Source: an uncultured Desulfobacterales bacterium (GTDB taxonomy: Bacteria > Desulfobacterota > Desulfobacteria > Desulfobacterales > JAFDCJ01). Taken from it: a stretch of 13,260 nt of DNA. Numbering within the stretch: position 1 is the stretch's first letter; every line of letters starts with the position of its first letter. Positions 12,374 to 13,260 of this stretch are shown here, one piece after another. A program made the position numbers and the translations under genes. The stretch covers positions 1 through 13,260 of the forward strand of contig CALZJV010000147.1 in NCBI GenBank assembly GCA_945787595.1, in the 5' to 3' direction. The notes under the pieces were generated by a model, which had not been told where the DNA came from, made no database searches, and saw only the letters and a list, made by a program, of their open reading frames with translations.

Positions 12374-13260
12374 ATGAAATGGGTCGAAAGGTTCAGAATA
12401 CTGGTGGTTGATGATCAGGATGATATCCTTGAAGATTATTTAAGTATTCTAACACCTGCTAAGCATGAAAAAAGAGATGAAGTTGAACTGATGGAGCAGG
12501 AAATATTCGGCTCTTCCCACTGCAGTGCGTTCGTATTGGACAGGGAAGAGGAACAGCTGGATGTTACCACAGCAACACAGGCTGAGGACGCCATATCAAT
12601 TGTTCGTCAGGCTATAGACAGGGATGAGCCATTCTCGGTGGTATTTATGGATGTCAGAATGCCGCCGGGCATGGATGGTATCAAAGCAGCATCAGAAATA
12701 AGGAAGATTGACCCTGATGCTGAAATCGTTATCGTAACAGCATATTCGGATTACAGCAGGCATGAGATCAGGGAGATTGTCGCGGGGGAAAGGAAAGAGG
12801 AGAAACTCTACTATCTTAAGAAACCCTTCAATTCCGATGAGATACGAGAAATGGCCAATGCCCTGCTGAAAAATTGGAGTCTGAATCAGCAGGTAAAGGT
12901 GAAAACCCGGGAAATTAAAAAGGTGCATTCCACAGTTATATTAACCCTGGCGAGTCTGGCCGAGCTACGGGATGACGATACAGGCTCCCATCTTAAACGT
13001 GTCAGCGAGTATACAAAACTGATCGCCAGTGAGCTTGGTAAGATGCCTGAGCCGAAGTGGCGCCGATATATTACCAGGCAGTACGTGGAAGACATCGGAG
13101 AATCGTGCATTTTGCATGATATCGGTAAAGTGGGGATTCCGGACACGATACTTCTCAAACCCGGTAAGCTCACCGATGAAGAGTTTGCAATCATGAAAAC
13201 CCATTCTACAATAGGCGGGGATGTTCTGGCGCAGACAGTGACAGAACTGGGAGAGCAGTC
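12374..13260 (+). CDS. Response regulator with HD-GYP domain, predicted c-di-GMP phosphodiesterase (cut by right edge)
   Basis: The first 295 codons are in view; the gene continues past the window. Receiver domain (1-165): VVDDQDD (11-17), phospho-acceptor D93 in FMDVRMPPG, T122 and K150 in LKKPF. About 45 extra residues lie between the first acidic pair and the second strand, with EQEIFG at 41-46, as in the GGDEF regulator at 5124. A short helix leads to an HD-GYP domain: LRDDDTGSHLKRVSEY (198-213), the metal-binding HD at 248-249 in LHDIGKVGIPD, and MKTHSTIGGDVL (274-285). The GYP motif lies beyond the edge. The family hydrolyses c-di-GMP, which would oppose the cyclase in the same operon; catalytic state cannot be fully judged from the visible part. 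The ATG at 12374 has aaggag 10 nt upstream and lies 29 nt after the kinase stop, so it is co-transcribed. Confidence 0.9.
   Translation, partial: MKWVERFRILVVDDQDDILEDYLSILTPAKHEKRDEVELMEQEIFGSSHCSAFVLDREEEQLDVTTATQAEDAISIVRQAIDRDEPFSVVFMDVRMPPGMDGIKAASEIRKIDPDAEIVIVTAYSDYSRHEIREIVAGERKEEKLYYLKKPFNSDEIREMANALLKNWSLNQQVKVKTREIKKVHSTVILTLASLAELRDDDTGSHLKRVSEYTKLIASELGKMPEPKWRRYITRQYVEDIGESCILHDIGKVGIPDTILLKPGKLTDEEFAIMKTHSTIGGDVLAQTVTELGEQ

Noticed and set aside
5124..13260. Complete ABC uptake transporter
   Set aside because: Only binding proteins are present; no permease with multiple membrane segments and no Walker-motif ATPase is encoded in the visible operon.
1..13260. CRISPR array, tRNA or rRNA genes
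   Set aside because: No regularly spaced repeats, no cloverleaf-type sequence and no rRNA-like sequence was noticed on either strand.

Overview
The window looks like a chromosomal segment of a Gram-negative bacterium, most likely a deltaproteobacterial (Desulfobacterota-type) anaerobe. This rests on the style of the signalling proteins (PAS/GGDEF and HD-GYP response regulators, a dCache-HAMP-PAS kinase with an ILHNLGNVLNSV phospho-acceptor box), an Isf-like iron-sulfur flavoprotein, periplasmic proteins with signal peptides, and many small dispersed repeats and gene relics. The assignment is an inference; no rRNA or other marker gene is present.

The left 5 kb is loosely packed accessory DNA. 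It holds a 5'-truncated gene running off the left edge (minus strand, resembling HSP90-like ATPases only weakly), a repeat-rich gap, and a vapB-vapC type toxin-antitoxin pair (1034-1670, +). A convergent gene for a long coiled-coil protein of unknown function follows (1844-2917, -). Next come a relic of an unrecognised gene (3159-3347, +), a terminator-like hairpin, a 70-bp imperfect palindrome and an iron-sulfur flavoprotein gene with a clear promoter and ribosome-binding site (3597-4298, -). The stretch ends with a small IstB (IS21 family) relic in a GC-rich non-coding block (4548-4980). Two copies of a ~41-bp repeat lie at 3053 and 4492.

The right 8 kb (5124 to the right edge, all +) is one tightly packed signalling operon. 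It encodes: a response regulator with receiver, PAS and GGDEF domains (predicted c-di-GMP synthesis); three consecutive, mutually paralogous periplasmic substrate-binding proteins of the ABC_sub_bind type, each overlapping the preceding gene by ATGA; a membrane histidine kinase with an extracytoplasmic sensor domain; and a response regulator with receiver and HD-GYP domains (predicted c-di-GMP breakdown), cut by the window end. No permease or ATPase gene is present between these genes. The simplest reading, an inference, is that the binding proteins are not transport components but ligand-sensing partners of the kinase, which then controls both making and breaking of c-di-GMP through two regulators sharing the same unusual extended receiver. 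This operon is the most interesting part of the window. Notable details are the triplicated binding proteins, a duplicated I-site-like segment inside the GGDEF domain, and a shared insertion with an IFG motif in both receivers.
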